Shown one piece after another: positions 1 to 7,386 of a stretch of DNA of 11,566 bases (position 1 is its first letter; each line of letters begins with the position of its first letter). The DNA lies in NCBI GenBank assembly GCA_964642815.1, contig CAZXSA010000167.1, forward strand, positions 1 to 11,566, in the 5' to 3' direction. The notes beneath the pieces were generated by a model. It was not told the origin of the DNA, did not search any database, and was given only the letters and a program-made list of their open reading frames with translations. A program made the position numbers and the translations under genes. The DNA is from JAAYCU01 sp964642815 (GTDB lineage Bacteria; Planctomycetota; Phycisphaerae; UBA1845; PWPN01).

Positions 1-1
1 G

Positions 2-790
2 CCCGACCTCTTTGAGGGCGACCAACTCGTTCTGCTCGGCCAGTATCTCGGCGATGAGCCGCTGGGCTTCCGCCTGAGCGGAAACTATCTGGGCCGTCAG
101 CGGACCTTCGAGTTTACTTTCGCCCTCGACAAGGCCACCACGCGCAATTCCTTCGTGCCCCGCCTGTGGGCCAGCCGCAAGATCGCCGTTCTGGTCGACG
201 CCATCCGTCAACTTGGGGCCAACGGCGATCCTTTAGTTGCGACCGGACCATCCGTTCATGATCCGAAGGTCAAGGAACTTATCGAGGAGATCGTGCGGCT
301 CAGCACCGAGTTCGGGATCCTCACCGAATACACCGCCTTTCTTGCCCGCGAGGGCACTGATCTGTCGCAACGCGAACGTCAACTCTCTGAGGCAAGTACG
401 AAATTTCAACAGCGAGCCATGAACACCCGCTCCGGCTTGGGCGGCGTCAATCAGGCGACGAATAACGTCTTCATGAAAGAACAGAGTGTGGTGAACCCTT
501 CCAATGCCTTTTTCGACGAAAACATGAACCGTGTATCCGTCACCCAGGTGCAGCAGATCAACGACCGGGCTTTCTATCGAAAGGGCGGACGCTGGATCGA
601 CAGCCGGATCGTTAACCAGTCGGCCGAGGCGCAACCGAGCCGGGTCATCGAATTCGGCTCGGACGATTTCCGGCAACTGGCCGCCCGCCTGGCCGCCGAA
701 GGCCGCCCGGGAATGATCTCCCTGCGCGGGGATATTCTCATGGTGGTGGACAACCAGCCGGTCCTGGTTAAAGCCCCGGCCGGCGATTGA
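2..790 (+). CDS. VIT/VWA domain surface protein, C-terminal part (5' end outside window)
   Basis: The frame is open from the first bases of the window to a TGA at 788-790, giving 262 residues with no start in view. The GTG at 155 is an internal valine, because coding sense continues upstream of it. The stretch around residues 38-72 (FEFTFAL, then FVPRLWASRKIAVLVDAIR) and residues about 92-114 (VRLSTEFGILTEYTAFL) are characteristic of the region after the von Willebrand A domain in bacterial VIT (inter-alpha-trypsin inhibitor-like) proteins. The VIT and VWA domains themselves would lie upstream and are not seen. The tail (about 140-262) is polar, contains FYRKGGRWIDSRI, and ends in a hydrophobic strand-rich segment without a membrane anchor. 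Such proteins are normally exported and act at the cell surface, with no enzymatic role known. The family call is good; the function is unknown. The DUF4139 gene follows after 178 bp. Confidence 0.82.
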   Translation, partial: PDLFEGDQLVLLGQYLGDEPLGFRLSGNYLGRQRTFEFTFALDKATTRNSFVPRLWASRKIAVLVDAIRQLGANGDPLVATGPSVHDPKVKELIEEIVRLSTEFGILTEYTAFLAREGTDLSQRERQLSEASTKFQQRAMNTRSGLGGVNQATNNVFMKEQSVVNPSNAFFDENMNRVSVTQVQQINDRAFYRKGGRWIDSRIVNQSAEAQPSRVIEFGSDDFRQLAARLAAEGRPGMISLRGDILMVVDNQPVLVKAPAGD

Positions 791-803
791 TGAAACCCCG
801 TAG

Positions 804-857
804 GGCGGGCTCTCGTGCTTCGTAGCGAAGCTACTTCGCAGAGAAGTATTGCCCGCC
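804..857. repeat. Intergenic hairpin structure holding repeat unit R1
   Basis: Outer arms GGCGGGC (804-810) and GCCCGCC (851-857) are exact reverse complements. They enclose the R1 unit, which itself folds as GCTTCG-tag-CGAAGC (817-831) or alternatively GCGAAG-cta-CTTCGC (825-839). It lies just after the stop of the VIT-type gene, so it may protect the mRNA 3' end. There is no T-tract, so it is not a standard intrinsic terminator. Confidence 0.6.
812..843 (+). repeat. Dispersed repeat unit R1, copy 1
   Basis: The 32 bp here recur on the opposite strand at 5301-5331 with one substitution and one single-base indel. The core is CGTAGCGAAGCTACTTCGCA. It is palindromic and non-coding. A second copy 4.5 kb away in another intergenic gap suggests a small mobile or REP-like element family in this genome. 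Confidence 0.7.
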
Positions 858-874
858 GCGGACTGAGGACAGTC

Positions 875-901
875 GGGTGGCCCACCTTGTCCCGAGGTGG
901 G
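875..901. repeat. GGGTGGCCCACCT boilerplate with stem-loop
   Basis: GGGTGGCCCACCT (875-887) occurs again at 2706-2718. Here the second half also pairs downstream: CCCACCT (881-887) with AGGTGGG (895-901) around a 7 nt loop. GGTGG-c-CCACC inside the box is an alternative fold. No T-run follows, so a terminator role is doubtful. Confidence 0.5.
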
Positions 902-953
902 GGAGCGATGACGTGTTGCGGCCCTGTTTGATAGACCAAGAGAAGACACGAAC

Positions 954-960
954 AAAGGAG
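954..960 (+). promoter_or_regulatory. Ribosome binding site of the DUF4139 gene
   Basis: AAAGGAG lies 8 nt before the ATG at 969. It supports that start over the internal ATGs at 978 and 1014. Confidence 0.75.
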
Positions 961-968
961 CAAGTTCC

Positions 969-2687
969 ATGAGACAAATGTTGGGAACAACACAGATTGT
1001 GGTCCTGGGTGTTATGTGTGGCCTGGCCTGCTCACTACAAATCACTTCCGCGGCGGGGGGCGGTATTCAGGATGCCAAACTGGAAGTCGAAAAGGTGGCC
1101 CTGTTCAAGAATGGTCTGGGCTATATTACTTCGACGGCCACTCTGCCCCAGGATGCTGCTACCGTAAGATTCGGCCAGCTTCCGGTTCCGACCTTCGGTA
1201 CTTTCTGGGTCGGATACACGAAAAATTTGAAAGTGTGCGGCCTCGTGGCCTCCATGGAGGACGTGGACGAAAACGTCCCGGCCCAGAATGTGGGCCAGCT
1301 TCTCCATGCGAACGTGGGGCGGAAGGTGATCCTGCGCACCGGGACCGGCGAGAAAGACGTCGTGGAAGGAATGATCCTGGCTGGACCCGCGGAAACGGAA
1401 TTTCGCGAACCGGCCGGCCCGTATTTTATGGATACTCGCCGGCGACAGGAGGGCCACGGCCGGTCGGTTGTCGACGTAGCTCCGACGAACATTGTGCAGA
1501 TCAAAACGGATAAAGGGATTGTTGCCTTGAATATCCATTCCATCACCCGGGCCGATTTTGAAGGCGATGACGCGATCCATCCGGCATCGGTAAAACAGAA
1601 ACGGCCCGGCATAAGAATGGAACTCGATCAACCCGCCGGGCGCGAAAAAGTGTTCATCAGCTATCTAACCCGGGGTGTCACCTGGTCCCCCGGTTATCTC
1701 ATCGATCTGTCCGACGCGAAAACCGCCCGGTTCAGCGCCCATGCCCTCGTTATCAACGAGCTGATGGATTTCAAGAAGGTGAATCTTGAACTGATTACCG
1801 GCTTTCCCAACATCAAATTCAGTGAAGTGCCCAGCCCGATCGCGATGAGTCAGAACCTTGCCGATTTTTTGAATTCGTTGACCATGGGGCGAACAGATCG
1901 TGAGCGCGACGCAAGACGTGGCATGATGACCCAGCAGCAGGTCGCCATGGTGAGTAATGTGGCTTTTTATGACGAATTTGAAACTCCGTTAACTCCAGGT
2001 TACGCCTCCGCAACCCAGGGCATGGTGTCTGAAGACCTCTTTCTTTATCCCGTGAAAGAATTCAGCCTGAAGAAGGGGGAAACCGCATGGCTGCCATTAT
2101 TCACCGCCGAGATGCCCTACAAGCACATTTACACCTGGAAAATCGAGGACTTTGTGGATAGCGACGACCGCTATCGCAACGAAAGAGATCGAGCCGAAAG
2201 CAGACCGTCCGAAGAGGTTTGGCATAGCTGTCGCCTGATGAGCAACCTCAAGATGCCGCTGACCACCGCCGCCGCGGAATTTGTGAAAGACGGCGCGTTC
2301 ACCGGGCAGGATATCTGTTACTACACCGCGCCCGGCGCGGAAACCACCATCCGTATCAACCGGGCCATGAATGTGCTGGCGGAACAGGCGGAGGGCGAGG
2401 TAAAACGCAGTCGAAACGCCGGGCGGTTTTATGGATATGATCACGATCTGGTTACCGTACAAGGTGAGCTGAAATTGCGGAGCAGGCTGGACCAGCCGGT
2501 TAAGGTGGAAATCATCAAAGAGTTGTCGGGCGAGGTGCTCGAAGTCTCGCCGGATGCCAAAGATGAAAAAACAGCCAAGGGGCTCCGGCAGGTTAATCCG
2601 AAGCACGTGCTGACCTGGGAGATCGAACTGAAACCCGGCGAGGAACGGAAGTTGTCATACAAGTATCAGGTTTATATCCGGGGCTGA
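969..2687 (+). CDS. Exported DUF4139 domain protein
   Basis: This 572-residue protein starts at ATG 969, preceded by AAAGGAG. The N-terminus has a hydrophobic signal peptide (about residues 8-29, likely cut after SAA). A cysteine at 21 sits in GLAC, a poor lipobox, so a lipoprotein is less likely. The second half (about 220-572) fits DUF4139, a beta-rich domain also found in mucoidy-inhibitor A-type proteins: VFISYLTRGVTWSPGYLIDL near 228-247, LITGFPN at 275-281, and a closing strand block ELKPGEERKLSYKYQVYI at the very end. The N-terminal block (about 35-220) also looks beta-rich, with no motif I recognise. The reaction, if any, is unknown; DUF4139 proteins are usually periplasmic or surface-exposed. 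Residues about 295-345 are a less conserved polar insertion with a methionine/glutamine patch. It is separate from the upstream VIT-type gene by 178 bp, so co-transcription is possible but not shown. Confidence 0.78.
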   Translation: MRQMLGTTQIVVLGVMCGLACSLQITSAAGGGIQDAKLEVEKVALFKNGLGYITSTATLPQDAATVRFGQLPVPTFGTFWVGYTKNLKVCGLVASMEDVDENVPAQNVGQLLHANVGRKVILRTGTGEKDVVEGMILAGPAETEFREPAGPYFMDTRRRQEGHGRSVVDVAPTNIVQIKTDKGIVALNIHSITRADFEGDDAIHPASVKQKRPGIRMELDQPAGREKVFISYLTRGVTWSPGYLIDLSDAKTARFSAHALVINELMDFKKVNLELITGFPNIKFSEVPSPIAMSQNLADFLNSLTMGRTDRERDARRGMMTQQQVAMVSNVAFYDEFETPLTPGYASATQGMVSEDLFLYPVKEFSLKKGETAWLPLFTAEMPYKHIYTWKIEDFVDSDDRYRNERDRAESRPSEEVWHSCRLMSNLKMPLTTAAAEFVKDGAFTGQDICYYTAPGAETTIRINRAMNVLAEQAEGEVKRSRNAGRFYGYDHDLVTVQGELKLRSRLDQPVKVEIIKELSGEVLEVSPDAKDEKTAKGLRQVNPKHVLTWEIELKPGEERKLSYKYQVYIRG

Positions 2688-2705
2688 TGGCCATACGGCG
2701 GAGTG

Positions 2706-2718
2706 GGGTGGCCCACCT
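2706..2718. repeat. GGGTGGCCCACCT box, second copy
   Basis: This is an exact 13 bp match to 875-887. As there, it lies in the gap after a gene (19 bp past the DUF4139 stop). The downstream arm that makes a longer stem in the first copy is absent here. Function is unknown. Confidence 0.45.
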
Positions 2719-2792
2719 CGTAGCTTGGTTGGCCAGCGACGAAATGTTGTACGAGTTGCCGCGTACATTACGACATATTATAAGGAACGTCT

Positions 2793-3500
2793 ATGGCAGA
2801 ACGGCCCGCCATTCTGGTGATTGAAGACGATCCCGGTATTCGCGAAGGCATTATCGACGCCCTGGAGTGCGAAGGTTTTCGCACGCTGGCGGCCGCGAAT
2901 GGAAACAAGGGCCTGGAAATGGCCGTGGAGGTCGATTGCGATCTGCTGCTGCTCGATCTGATCCTTCCCGGCCGCGACGGGCTGGACATACTGCGTGAAG
3001 TGCGGATCACCCGTCCGACGCTGCCGGTCATCATCCTGACCGCCCGGGGCGAGGAGCGGGATCGCGTGCAGGGCCTCAAGCTGGGGGCCGACGATTATAT
3101 GGTCAAGCCGTTCAGCGTGAAGGAATTGCTCGCCCGAGTCGAGGCCGTGTTACGTCGCTCACCGGAACGCCCGCTGGATATCAACGAAGTGGCCGTGCCG
3201 GGCGGGCGGGTGCAACTGGCCCGCAATCAGGTCTGTTTCGACGACGGCCGTAGCGTTGAGCTTTCAGAGCGCGAGGTCGAACTTCTGCGCTACCTGGCCC
3301 GGAACGCCGGGCGGACGATCTCTCGCGAGGAAATTCTCGCCCGGGTCTGGCGGTTGGATCCCAAAGGTATCGAAACCCGCACAATCGACGTGCATGTGGC
3401 CCGGTTGCGGGAGAAGCTGGGCGATACGGCCGCCGAGCCTGCGGTCATCGTCACCGTTCGTGGCCGCGGGTACATGTTCGCCGCACCGGAGGAATCATGA
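2793..3500 (+). CDS. Two-component response regulator, OmpR/PhoB family
   Basis: This 235-residue DNA-binding response regulator has the usual family length. Receiver domain at about 5-120: acidic pair E11/D12/D13, phospho-acceptor D55 in LLLLDLILPGRDG, T83 in ILTAR, Y102, and K105 in VKPF, so every receiver switch residue is present. The winged-helix effector domain at about 135-232 carries LSEREVELLRYLARN, the recognition region ETRTIDVHVARLREKLGD, and the wing VRGRGYMF. It should be phosphorylated by the kinase encoded next and bind direct repeats as a dimer. The ATG at 2793 follows AAGGA (2782-2786) at 6 nt. A TATTAT sequence at 2776 sits too close to the start for a normal leader. Its stop overlaps the kinase start by 4 bp, so translation is likely coupled. 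Target genes cannot be told from the window. Confidence 0.95.
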   Translation: MAERPAILVIEDDPGIREGIIDALECEGFRTLAAANGNKGLEMAVEVDCDLLLLDLILPGRDGLDILREVRITRPTLPVIILTARGEERDRVQGLKLGADDYMVKPFSVKELLARVEAVLRRSPERPLDINEVAVPGGRVQLARNQVCFDDGRSVELSEREVELLRYLARNAGRTISREEILARVWRLDPKGIETRTIDVHVARLREKLGDTAAEPAVIVTVRGRGYMFAAPEES

Positions 3501-5248
3501 ACCGCCCCTGGGTCATCTGGTCGGTGTTTCTGCTCTGCCTGATCGTCGGCTTGACCGCGATGGGCTGGATCAGTGCGACGATCATTCGGCTGGACCGCGA
3601 CGAAGCCGCCGCCCGGCGGCAGGCGGCCTACGAGGAGCGGGTCCGCCTGGCCTTGTGGCGTATGGAATCGGCCCTTGCGCCCATCGTCGCCCAGGAAAAC
3701 GCCCGGCCTTACTTTCACTATCAATCCTTCTACTCTCCTACCCGCGCTTACACGCGCATGTTCGCCGAAATCCAGGCGAAAGAGCTGCTGCTCCCTTCGC
3801 CACTGCTGACGTTTTCTTCACCCTACATCGTGCTGCATTTTCAGTTGGGGCCGAATGGTCAATTAACTTCGCCGCAGGTACCGCTCGGTAACATGCGCGA
3901 CCTGGCGGAAAGCCGATACACCAGCGCGGAGTTCATACAAAAATCGGTGGAGCAACTGGCCGCCCTGGAAAAGCGCGTCGACCTTCATTTTCTCTTGCAG
4001 AAAAAGCATTTCGTGGGGCAACAGATTGAAGAGGGTTTTGGCGATGCCGCACCGTTCGCGCAGCAGCTTGCAAACAAACAAACGTTCAACAATATCCTCG
4101 AAGCGGACGCGGGAAGGCGTGCCGAGCAACAGCGTTCTGTTGTCAGCAACATGGCCCAGCAAAAGGCCGAAACTCCGACGGGCGATTTCCTTGAGGGCAT
4201 GATGCAGCCGGGTTGGTATGCCGACACTCTCCTGTTGGTCCGCCGCGTTGTCGTCAACGGCGATGCTTACCTGCAAGGTTGCCGGATGAACTGGTCGGCG
4301 ATCGAGTCCTGGTTGCAGCAGGAAATAGCTGATCTGCTGCCGAACGCACAACTGGATCCGGCTCCCGTATGGGGTCCGCAACCGGCCGCTCTGCAATTAG
4401 CGACGTTGCCGGTTAAACTAGTCCCCGGCCCCATTCCAGTGATCGATGCCGCGGCGACCTCACCGATCCGCATGGCCTTGCTGTTCGCCTGGATCGGTTT
4501 TCTGCTGGCCGCCGTCGCGGCCCTGATTCTTTTGAAAGGGGCCATTTCGCTGAGCGAACGACGGGGCGCGTTCGTTTCGGCCGTCACCCATGAGCTGCGT
4601 ACGCCGTTGACCACCTTCAGGCTTTATGCGGATTTGCTGGCCGAGGACAAATTCCACGACGAGGAAAAACGCCGCCGTGCTTTAGGGCGGCTGCGCAGCG
4701 AGGCGGATCGGCTCGGCCATCTGATCCAGAATGTGCTGGCCTACGCCCAACTCGAGCGTGGCCGCGACGTACGACACATGGAACTGCTGAATATGGCGAC
4801 GTTGTTTGAGCGGATCAAGGATCGGCTCGAGGAGGTGGCCGCCCGCGGCGGCATGGAACTCGCGTGGGGAAATGAATGTCCCGAAGCCCGTCTCCGCGTG
4901 GATACCTCGATCGTGGAACAGATACTGCTCAACCTGGTGGACAACGCCTGCAAATACGCGGCCGAAGCGACGGATCGGCGTATTCATCTTCGGGCCGCCC
5001 GTCAGGGCGAACGGGCGGTGTTACGTTTGCGCGATCACGGCCCCGGCTTATCCGCGGATATGGCCGGCCGATTGTTTCGACCGTTCTCCAAATCCGCTCA
5101 TGAGGCCGCCCACAGCGCCCCCGGCGTGGGGCTGGGTTTGGCCTTGAGCCGCCAGCTTGCCCGCCGGCTCGGTGGCGAATTGGAACTTGATCGAACAACG
5201 CCGGACGGGGCCTGTTTCAGACTGACCATCCCACTGGTTTCCTCCTGA
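3497..5248 (+). CDS. Membrane sensor histidine kinase
   Basis: This 583-residue kinase starts at an ATG inside the regulator's stop (ATGA), with GGAGGA just upstream. It has one membrane helix at about 6-30 and a second at about 326-348 (MALLFAWIGFLLAAVAALIL). Between them is an extracytoplasmic region of nearly 300 residues, much larger than a simple loop and not a sensor fold I recognise. HisKA follows the second helix directly, with no obvious HAMP; the phospho-acceptor is H365 in VTHELRTPL. The ATPase domain has N483 in the N-box (LLNLVDNACKY), the G1 box DHGPGL at 513-518, and the G2 box GVGLGLAL from 543. All catalytic elements are present, so it should autophosphorylate and pass phosphate to D55 of the adjacent regulator. 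The signal sensed is unknown. Confidence 0.95.
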   Translation: MNRPWVIWSVFLLCLIVGLTAMGWISATIIRLDRDEAAARRQAAYEERVRLALWRMESALAPIVAQENARPYFHYQSFYSPTRAYTRMFAEIQAKELLLPSPLLTFSSPYIVLHFQLGPNGQLTSPQVPLGNMRDLAESRYTSAEFIQKSVEQLAALEKRVDLHFLLQKKHFVGQQIEEGFGDAAPFAQQLANKQTFNNILEADAGRRAEQQRSVVSNMAQQKAETPTGDFLEGMMQPGWYADTLLLVRRVVVNGDAYLQGCRMNWSAIESWLQQEIADLLPNAQLDPAPVWGPQPAALQLATLPVKLVPGPIPVIDAAATSPIRMALLFAWIGFLLAAVAALILLKGAISLSERRGAFVSAVTHELRTPLTTFRLYADLLAEDKFHDEEKRRRALGRLRSEADRLGHLIQNVLAYAQLERGRDVRHMELLNMATLFERIKDRLEEVAARGGMELAWGNECPEARLRVDTSIVEQILLNLVDNACKYAAEATDRRIHLRAARQGERAVLRLRDHGPGLSADMAGRLFRPFSKSAHEAAHSAPGVGLGLALSRQLARRLGGELELDRTTPDGACFRLTIPLVSS

Positions 5249-5300
5249 TGTCTTCAACCACGACGCAATAATAAAACTGTTTTCTTCTCCGTGTCTGCTA

Positions 5301-5331
5301 CTCTGCGAAGTAGCTCGCTACGTAGCACGAG
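5301..5331 (-). repeat. Dispersed repeat unit R1, copy 2 (inverted)
   Basis: Read on the minus strand, these 31 bp match 812-843 except for one base change and one missing A. The flanks read, on the minus strand, ACCACGGAGG before it and GACACGGAGAAG after it. These look like the two parts of a longer 'accacggag...cacggag' boilerplate repeat, which suggests that R1 is nested inside it. Confidence 0.65.
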
Positions 5332-5336
5332 TCCGG

Positions 5337-5357
5337 GCCTCCGTGGTAAAAACACCT
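5337..5357 (+). repeat. Repeat unit R2 (GCCTCCGTGGTAAAA-type), copy 1
   Basis: The 21 bp here match 7165-7185 with a single difference. The unit ends on the last base of the DHH gene's stop codon, and the second copy likewise ends at the stop of the Hsp20 remnant. Both therefore sit between convergent gene ends. Confidence 0.6.
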
Positions 5358-6367
5358 CATAGATTCTCGAGGATATCCCGACGGGGAACGAGGCGGGTGC
5401 CACGCTGCTGTTCGATCTTGCAGGCGGCCAGCCAGCGGTTGCGTAGCTCGTTGTTTATATCGGTACCGCTCATCCCACTGCAGGCCGCCGCCGGTATCTT
5501 GCCGCCGGACCGATGCCCATGCCCGCCGCCGCGCCCGAGTCCCTTGAGAACAACTTGCAGCAGAGCGTTGGCATCACCGCCCTGTGGCGACGTTCGAGCG
5601 GAGAGATAGACATCGCCTTCCACCATCGCGACACAGAGGACCCGCCGCATACCCTCGCAACGAATCAGCAAGTCCGCGATCTCCGCGACGATCTCCGGCC
5701 CGCCGGCCTGCGGGAGAAAACAGATGGCCGCCCCGTCGTGAAGAAACGTGTTTTCCATAGCCAACAACATGTCCGCGTAATAACTCCGCGGCAGGGGAGC
5801 GTTTTCGATACCGGCCAGCTTCTCATGGTCGGCCTTGGGGGTCAGCCAGGCGATCGCGCCCTTATCCAGCCGGGAAAGGGCGGGTTGCTCCATGCGCGTA
5901 TCCGTGCGCAGGGCGTAGATCATCGCGGTAGCCAGGTCCGTGCCCGGCTCAACCTGTTGCTCGCGCAAGTATTGGGCGGCGATGGTGGCCGATGCCGCCG
6001 TCCGGGGGCGAAGATCGCGAAACAATACGCGGAACGACCCAGAATCCGCGCCATGATGATCGATCACGGCCACCGGCTTGATCGCGGTGTTCTGCAAGAG
6101 ATGATTGTTCGCCAACGGATTGCAATCCACCAGCACAATGGCGTCGGCCGGATCGGGATCGAGGTTATCCACCATCTCCAGTGGCGGCTTGAGCAACTCG
6201 ACCATCCGCCGGTTCTCCGCCCGGGAGATGGCCCCGCCGGCAATGATCCGCCCCGGCTTACCCAGCCGCGCGGCGATCAGCTCGCAAAGCGCCCAACCGG
6301 TCGCGATGGCGTCCGGGTCGGGATTATTGTGGGCCACCATCAACACCCGGCCGTACTTTTCAAGCAC
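5357..6367 (-). CDS. DHH/DHHA1 family phosphoesterase (NrnA/RecJ-like)
   Basis: This 336-residue soluble protein has the DHH metal-site motifs in order: H13-x3-D17-x-D19 (AHNNPDPDAIATG), D81 in VLVDCNP, and D103-H104-H105 (VIDHHG). D156 in LRTDTR may be a further acidic ligand. At the end, the DHHA1 substrate-binding motif GRGGGHGHRSGGKIP lies near 278-292. Family members are Mn-dependent phosphodiesterases that degrade short oligonucleotides, 3'-phosphoadenosine phosphate or cyclic dinucleotides; which substrate applies here cannot be read from sequence. The start is uncertain: GTG at 6365-6367 is the only standard start codon in the frame, has no clear ribosome binding site, and begins only 12 residues before the first metal histidine. 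Upstream codons back to a stop at 6434-6436 read RRSDRLLKV, which looks like genuine family sequence, so the true protein may be up to 22 residues longer using a rare start. Confidence 0.85.
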   Translation of the reverse strand: MLEKYGRVLMVAHNNPDPDAIATGWALCELIAARLGKPGRIIAGGAISRAENRRMVELLKPPLEMVDNLDPDPADAIVLVDCNPLANNHLLQNTAIKPVAVIDHHGADSGSFRVLFRDLRPRTAASATIAAQYLREQQVEPGTDLATAMIYALRTDTRMEQPALSRLDKGAIAWLTPKADHEKLAGIENAPLPRSYYADMLLAMENTFLHDGAAICFLPQAGGPEIVAEIADLLIRCEGMRRVLCVAMVEGDVYLSARTSPQGGDANALLQVVLKGLGRGGGHGHRSGGKIPAAACSGMSGTDINNELRNRWLAACKIEQQRGTRLVPRRDILENL

Positions 6368-6412
6368 TTTGAGCAGTCGATCGGAACGTCTCGTGGGACA
6401 CCTCGCTTTTCC

Positions 6413-6424
6413 GGCCGCGCGGCC
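6413..6424. repeat. 12-bp perfect palindrome between divergent genes
   Basis: GGCCGCGCGGCC is its own reverse complement. It lies in the 171 bp between the DHH gene (minus) and the UPF0316 gene (plus). It could be an operator, but GC-rich palindromes arise easily by chance, and it may be coding if the DHH gene starts further upstream. Confidence 0.2.
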
Positions 6425-6538
6425 ACCTTCAGCCTACCCGCGAGCCGCCATTCAAGCCAACTCAAGAAACCGGTCGGCCACCGTTGGTTTGTGATTTGCG
6501 CGGGATTCAATTACCTTACCGGTGGGAAGTGTGACGTC

Positions 6539-7117
6539 ATGACCAGTTTTATGAATTGGATGGATGCATATCCGTATATCTGGCCGATCTTCATCTTCTG
6601 TGCGCGACTCACGGATGTATCCCTGGGGACCATTCGAACCATCATGGTCGTTCGCGGCTCGCGCGTCCTGGCCCCGATTCTGGGTTTCTTCGAGGTAAGC
6701 ATCTGGCTTCTGGCTATCTCCGGCGTCATCACCCATCTCGACCGCTGGTACAACGTCGTCGCCTACGCAAGTGGCTTTGCCGCCGGTAACGCGGCGGGCA
6801 TCATCCTTGAACAAAAGCTGGCCATCGGCATGCAGGCCTTGCGCTTGATCTCGCGCACGAAAAGCGCGGCGGTGGCGGCCGGCCTGCGGCTGGCGGGTTT
6901 CGGAGTGACCGAGATCAAGGGGCACGGCCTGGAGGGAACCGTTTCGATTTCTTTCGTGGTGGTGCCTCGCCGGGATACGCCCACGGTTATCAAGGTAGCC
7001 CGCAACATCGATCCCGACGTGTTCGCGACCGTCGAGGATGTCCGCTCGGCTAATCTGCACAACTATCGCGGTGCCGTTCCGCCCACCGGCTGGCGAGCGA
7101 TCCTGAAACGAAAATAG
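6539..7117 (+). CDS. UPF0316 membrane protein (DUF5698 + DUF2179)
   Basis: This 192-residue protein matches the UPF0316 pattern and usual length. Three hydrophobic helices fill the N-terminal half (about 12-30, 37-59 and 63-82). The first contains FCARLTDVSLGTIRTIMVVRG, cited here for its well-known DVSLGT core. After about residue 95 follows a soluble C-terminal DUF2179 domain (GLRLAGFGVTEIKGHGLEG, then SFVVVPRR and VIKVARNIDPDVFATVEDV). The role is unknown; DUF2179 is a small ligand- or regulatory-type domain also found attached to YitT-type membrane proteins. The ATG at 6539 follows GGGAAG at 9 nt; the next ATG is at 6551. The same frame is open for more than 1 kb upstream, but that is antisense to the DHH gene and not coding. 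It is divergent from the DHH gene across 171 bp. Confidence 0.85.
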   Translation: MTSFMNWMDAYPYIWPIFIFCARLTDVSLGTIRTIMVVRGSRVLAPILGFFEVSIWLLAISGVITHLDRWYNVVAYASGFAAGNAAGIILEQKLAIGMQALRLISRTKSAAVAAGLRLAGFGVTEIKGHGLEGTVSISFVVVPRRDTPTVIKVARNIDPDVFATVEDVRSANLHNYRGAVPPTGWRAILKRK

Positions 7118-7129
7118 TTCGCATGGTTC

Positions 7130-7175
7130 ACCACGGAGGCACGCCTGCGCCGGGGCGGAGCCGTGCCTCCGTGGT
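7130..7175. repeat. 14-bp inverted repeat containing repeat R2, copy 2
   Basis: ACCACGGAGGCACG (7130-7143) and its exact complement CGTGCCTCCGTGGT (7162-7175) flank an 18 nt GC-rich loop, 12 bp after the UPF0316 stop and between converging genes. The right arm plus the following bases (7165-7185) repeat 5337-5357. The stem could end transcripts from both sides, but neither strand has a U-run after it. It is more likely a boilerplate intergenic repeat that also shields mRNA ends. Confidence 0.65.
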
Positions 7176-7184
7176 AAAATCACC

Positions 7185-7364
7185 TTACTCCTGCTTGACC
7201 GTGATCCGTTTCGGTTTGGCCTCCGGGTGTTTCGCGACGGTAATGGTCAGCAATCCGTTACGATACTTCGCGTCCACCTGGTCCGCGTCGGCCGAAGCGG
7301 GTAACTGCACGGTCCGCTGGAAACTCCCGAAACTCCTTTCTAGTAACCGATTTTCCCGTTTCCT
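7185..7364 (-). pseudogene. Hsp20 small heat-shock protein, C-terminal remnant (second tandem copy)
   Basis: Between stops at 7365-7367 and 7185-7187 the minus strand holds 59 codons reading ...ENRLLERSFGSFQRTVQLP, then KYRNGLLTITVAKH, and ending PKRITVKQE. This is the second half of an alpha-crystallin domain (the SFGSFQRTVQLP strand and GLLTITV) with a proper C-terminus. No start codon exists in the frame and the first half of the domain is missing, so it cannot make a full Hsp20. It follows 22 bp after the stop of the upstream Hsp20 gene on the same strand. A tandem pair that lost the interior and front of its second member is the simplest explanation. An ATG at 7390 (MTEWF then stop, on the minus strand) might be the old start. 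Confidence 0.75.
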
Positions 7365-7386
7365 TTATTGCCTTAAAACCACTCCG

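Noticed and set aside
233..1045. 270-codon minus-strand open frame
   Set aside because: It overlaps the VIT-type coding region and the hairpin-bearing gap, and its protein shows no recognisable features.
2747..2781. Promoter before the response regulator (TTGTAC...TATTAT)
   Set aside because: The spacer would be 23 bp, and the -10 would lie only 11 bp before the ATG, overlapping the region of the ribosome binding site. Not credible without data.
5513..6538. Long plus-strand open frame running into the UPF0316 gene
   Set aside because: It is antisense to the DHH gene, whose motifs are clear. The encoded sequence is arginine/histidine-rich with no family sense, so only 6539-7117 is coding.
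7130..7175. Intrinsic terminator after the UPF0316 gene
   Set aside because: The stem is strong, but neither strand has a U-run after it, and one arm is a dispersed repeat. Kept as a repeat only.
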